Shown: piece after piece, positions 7,170 through 7,404 of the stretch
How the letters are laid out: every line of letters begins with the position of its first letter
Numbering within the stretch: position 1 is the first letter of the stretch
From: G039029935 sp039029935
GTDB lineage: Bacteria > Chloroflexota > Anaerolineae > Caldilineales > Caldilineaceae
Reading direction: 5' to 3'
NCBI GenBank assembly: GCA_039029935.1
Contig: JBCCFC010000684.1
Coordinates: 1 to 7,404, forward strand
Length of the DNA: 7,404 nucleotides
Translations under genes and position numbers: made by a program
Notes under the pieces: model-generated
Seen by the model: only the letters and a program-made list of their open reading frames with translations
Database searches by the model: none
What the model was told of the DNA's origin: nothing

Positions 7170-7175
7170 TATAAT
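7170..7175 (+). promoter_or_regulatory. Rightward -10-like element
   Basis: A perfect TATAAT faces the right-edge methyltransferase frame, but no -35-like hexamer is found at 16-18 bases. It is followed at once by a 7-bp hairpin (TTGGATT and AATCCAA around a 7-base loop, 7181-7201) at about the expected transcript start. Such AT-rich hexamers occur by chance, so this is a weak call. Confidence 0.2.
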
Positions 7176-7267
7176 AATACTTGGATTAAGCCGAAATCCA
7201 AAAGCTATCATGCTTACTGTCAACTTGCGAGAAAGATATATGCTCAATTTGTCCGGAGGGGCATGAG

Positions 7268-7326
7268 GTGGTGTGGTGTAAATGGCTGATTTTTTCTGCT
7301 AAAGTTGGCCATTTACACGACACGAC
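7268..7326. repeat. Imperfect 19-bp inverted repeat, possible insertion-sequence relic
   Basis: The left arm GTGGTGTGGTGTAAATGGC (7268-7286) and the right arm GCCATTTACACGACACGAC (7308-7326) are reverse complements at 17 of 19 positions. The innermost 11 bp are perfect, and partial complementarity extends further out. The spacer is 21 bases. The GTGTAAA core resembles terminal repeats I recall from IS256-family elements, which would make this a drastically deleted element or two abutting ends. No target-site duplication was seen on the flanks. As RNA it would form a strong stem-loop. The structure is certain; its origin is inference. Confidence 0.6.
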
Positions 7327-7404
7327 CGCGAGCGGTTGTCGGCGTTGCACGAAAAACTAGGCCGATTGCGCTTTCTAGAGCCCGCGTGCGGACAAGGCAA
7401 CTTC
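7297..7404 (+). pseudogene. Fragment of an N6-adenine DNA methyltransferase, MmeI-like, cut by window edge
   Basis: The open frame after a TAA at 7294-7296 reads through the window end. It contains RLSALHEKLGRLRFLEPACG followed by QGNF. The PACGxGNF signature is motif I (AdoMet binding) of DNA adenine methyltransferases, and the preceding LHEKL-x-x-LRFLEP wording is typical of MmeI-like or related large methyltransferase proteins. In those families motif I usually comes after a long N-terminal region, which is absent here: the frame has only about 27 residues before the motif, no ATG, and no ribosome site. The first codons overlap the inverted repeat. It is therefore probably a 5'-truncated gene, possibly disrupted by an insertion. 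The alternative is a short methyltransferase with a TTG start (7336 or 7345). What follows beyond the edge is unseen. Confidence 0.6.

Larger units (their letters stand above)
6997..7267. other. Non-coding region between kinase gene and right-edge repeat
   Basis: About 270 bases with no convincing gene. It is AT-rich near the kinase start, with a T-rich tract just before the ATG on the minus strand. It contains one TATAAT facing the kinase gene, one TATAAT facing right, and a short hairpin, listed separately. Nothing in it resembles a tRNA or a known riboswitch by eye. Any upstream portion of the right-edge methyltransferase was looked for here and not found. Confidence 0.5.

Noticed and set aside
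7282..7299. ATG with a five-codon continuation to TAA inside the inverted repeat region
   Set aside because: It is too short to support, and is more simply part of the repeat and its spacer.

Overview
The window reads as a bacterial chromosomal segment of moderate GC (about half by eye) with compact intergenic spaces and clear Shine-Dalgarno sequences on some genes. The lineage cannot be fixed from sequence alone. The large soluble TPR-histidine kinase and the zwf-rpe pair would fit an environmental bacterium such as a Chloroflexota member, but this is a weak guess. No tRNA, rRNA, CRISPR array or intact transposase was found.

Left part (1-2518): a divergent pair. On the minus strand is a FAD-dependent amine oxidase of the monomeric sarcosine oxidase / N-methyltryptophan oxidase family. 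On the plus strand is an enolase-superfamily sugar-acid dehydratase resembling D-galactonate dehydratase. They share a 76-base intergenic region with a perfect 10-bp palindrome over possible -10 elements, which suggests joint control of a small catabolic module.

Middle (2533-4859), minus strand: zwf (glucose-6-phosphate dehydrogenase) is followed by rpe (ribulose-phosphate 3-epimerase), joined by a GTGA stop/start overlap. These are two enzymes of the pentose phosphate pathway. Upstream of zwf, apparently in the same transcription unit, is a 44-codon remnant of a MNT-type nucleotidyltransferase that stops exactly at its catalytic Asp-x-Asp motif.

Right part (5038-6996), minus strand: a 629-residue cytoplasmic protein with about seven TPR units, a coiled coil and a complete histidine kinase core. 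It has no membrane segment and no neighbouring response regulator. A strong hairpin follows its stop codon.

Right edge (6997-7404): a mostly non-coding stretch with promoter-like elements, then an imperfect inverted repeat (17 of 19 positions) with insertion-sequence-like ends. It abuts an open frame carrying motif I of an N6-adenine DNA methyltransferase of the MmeI-like kind, cut by the window edge. This edge may be the start of a restriction-modification or other accessory locus, but its 5' part looks missing. It is the most promising place to extend the sequence. No complete new system is visible inside the window.
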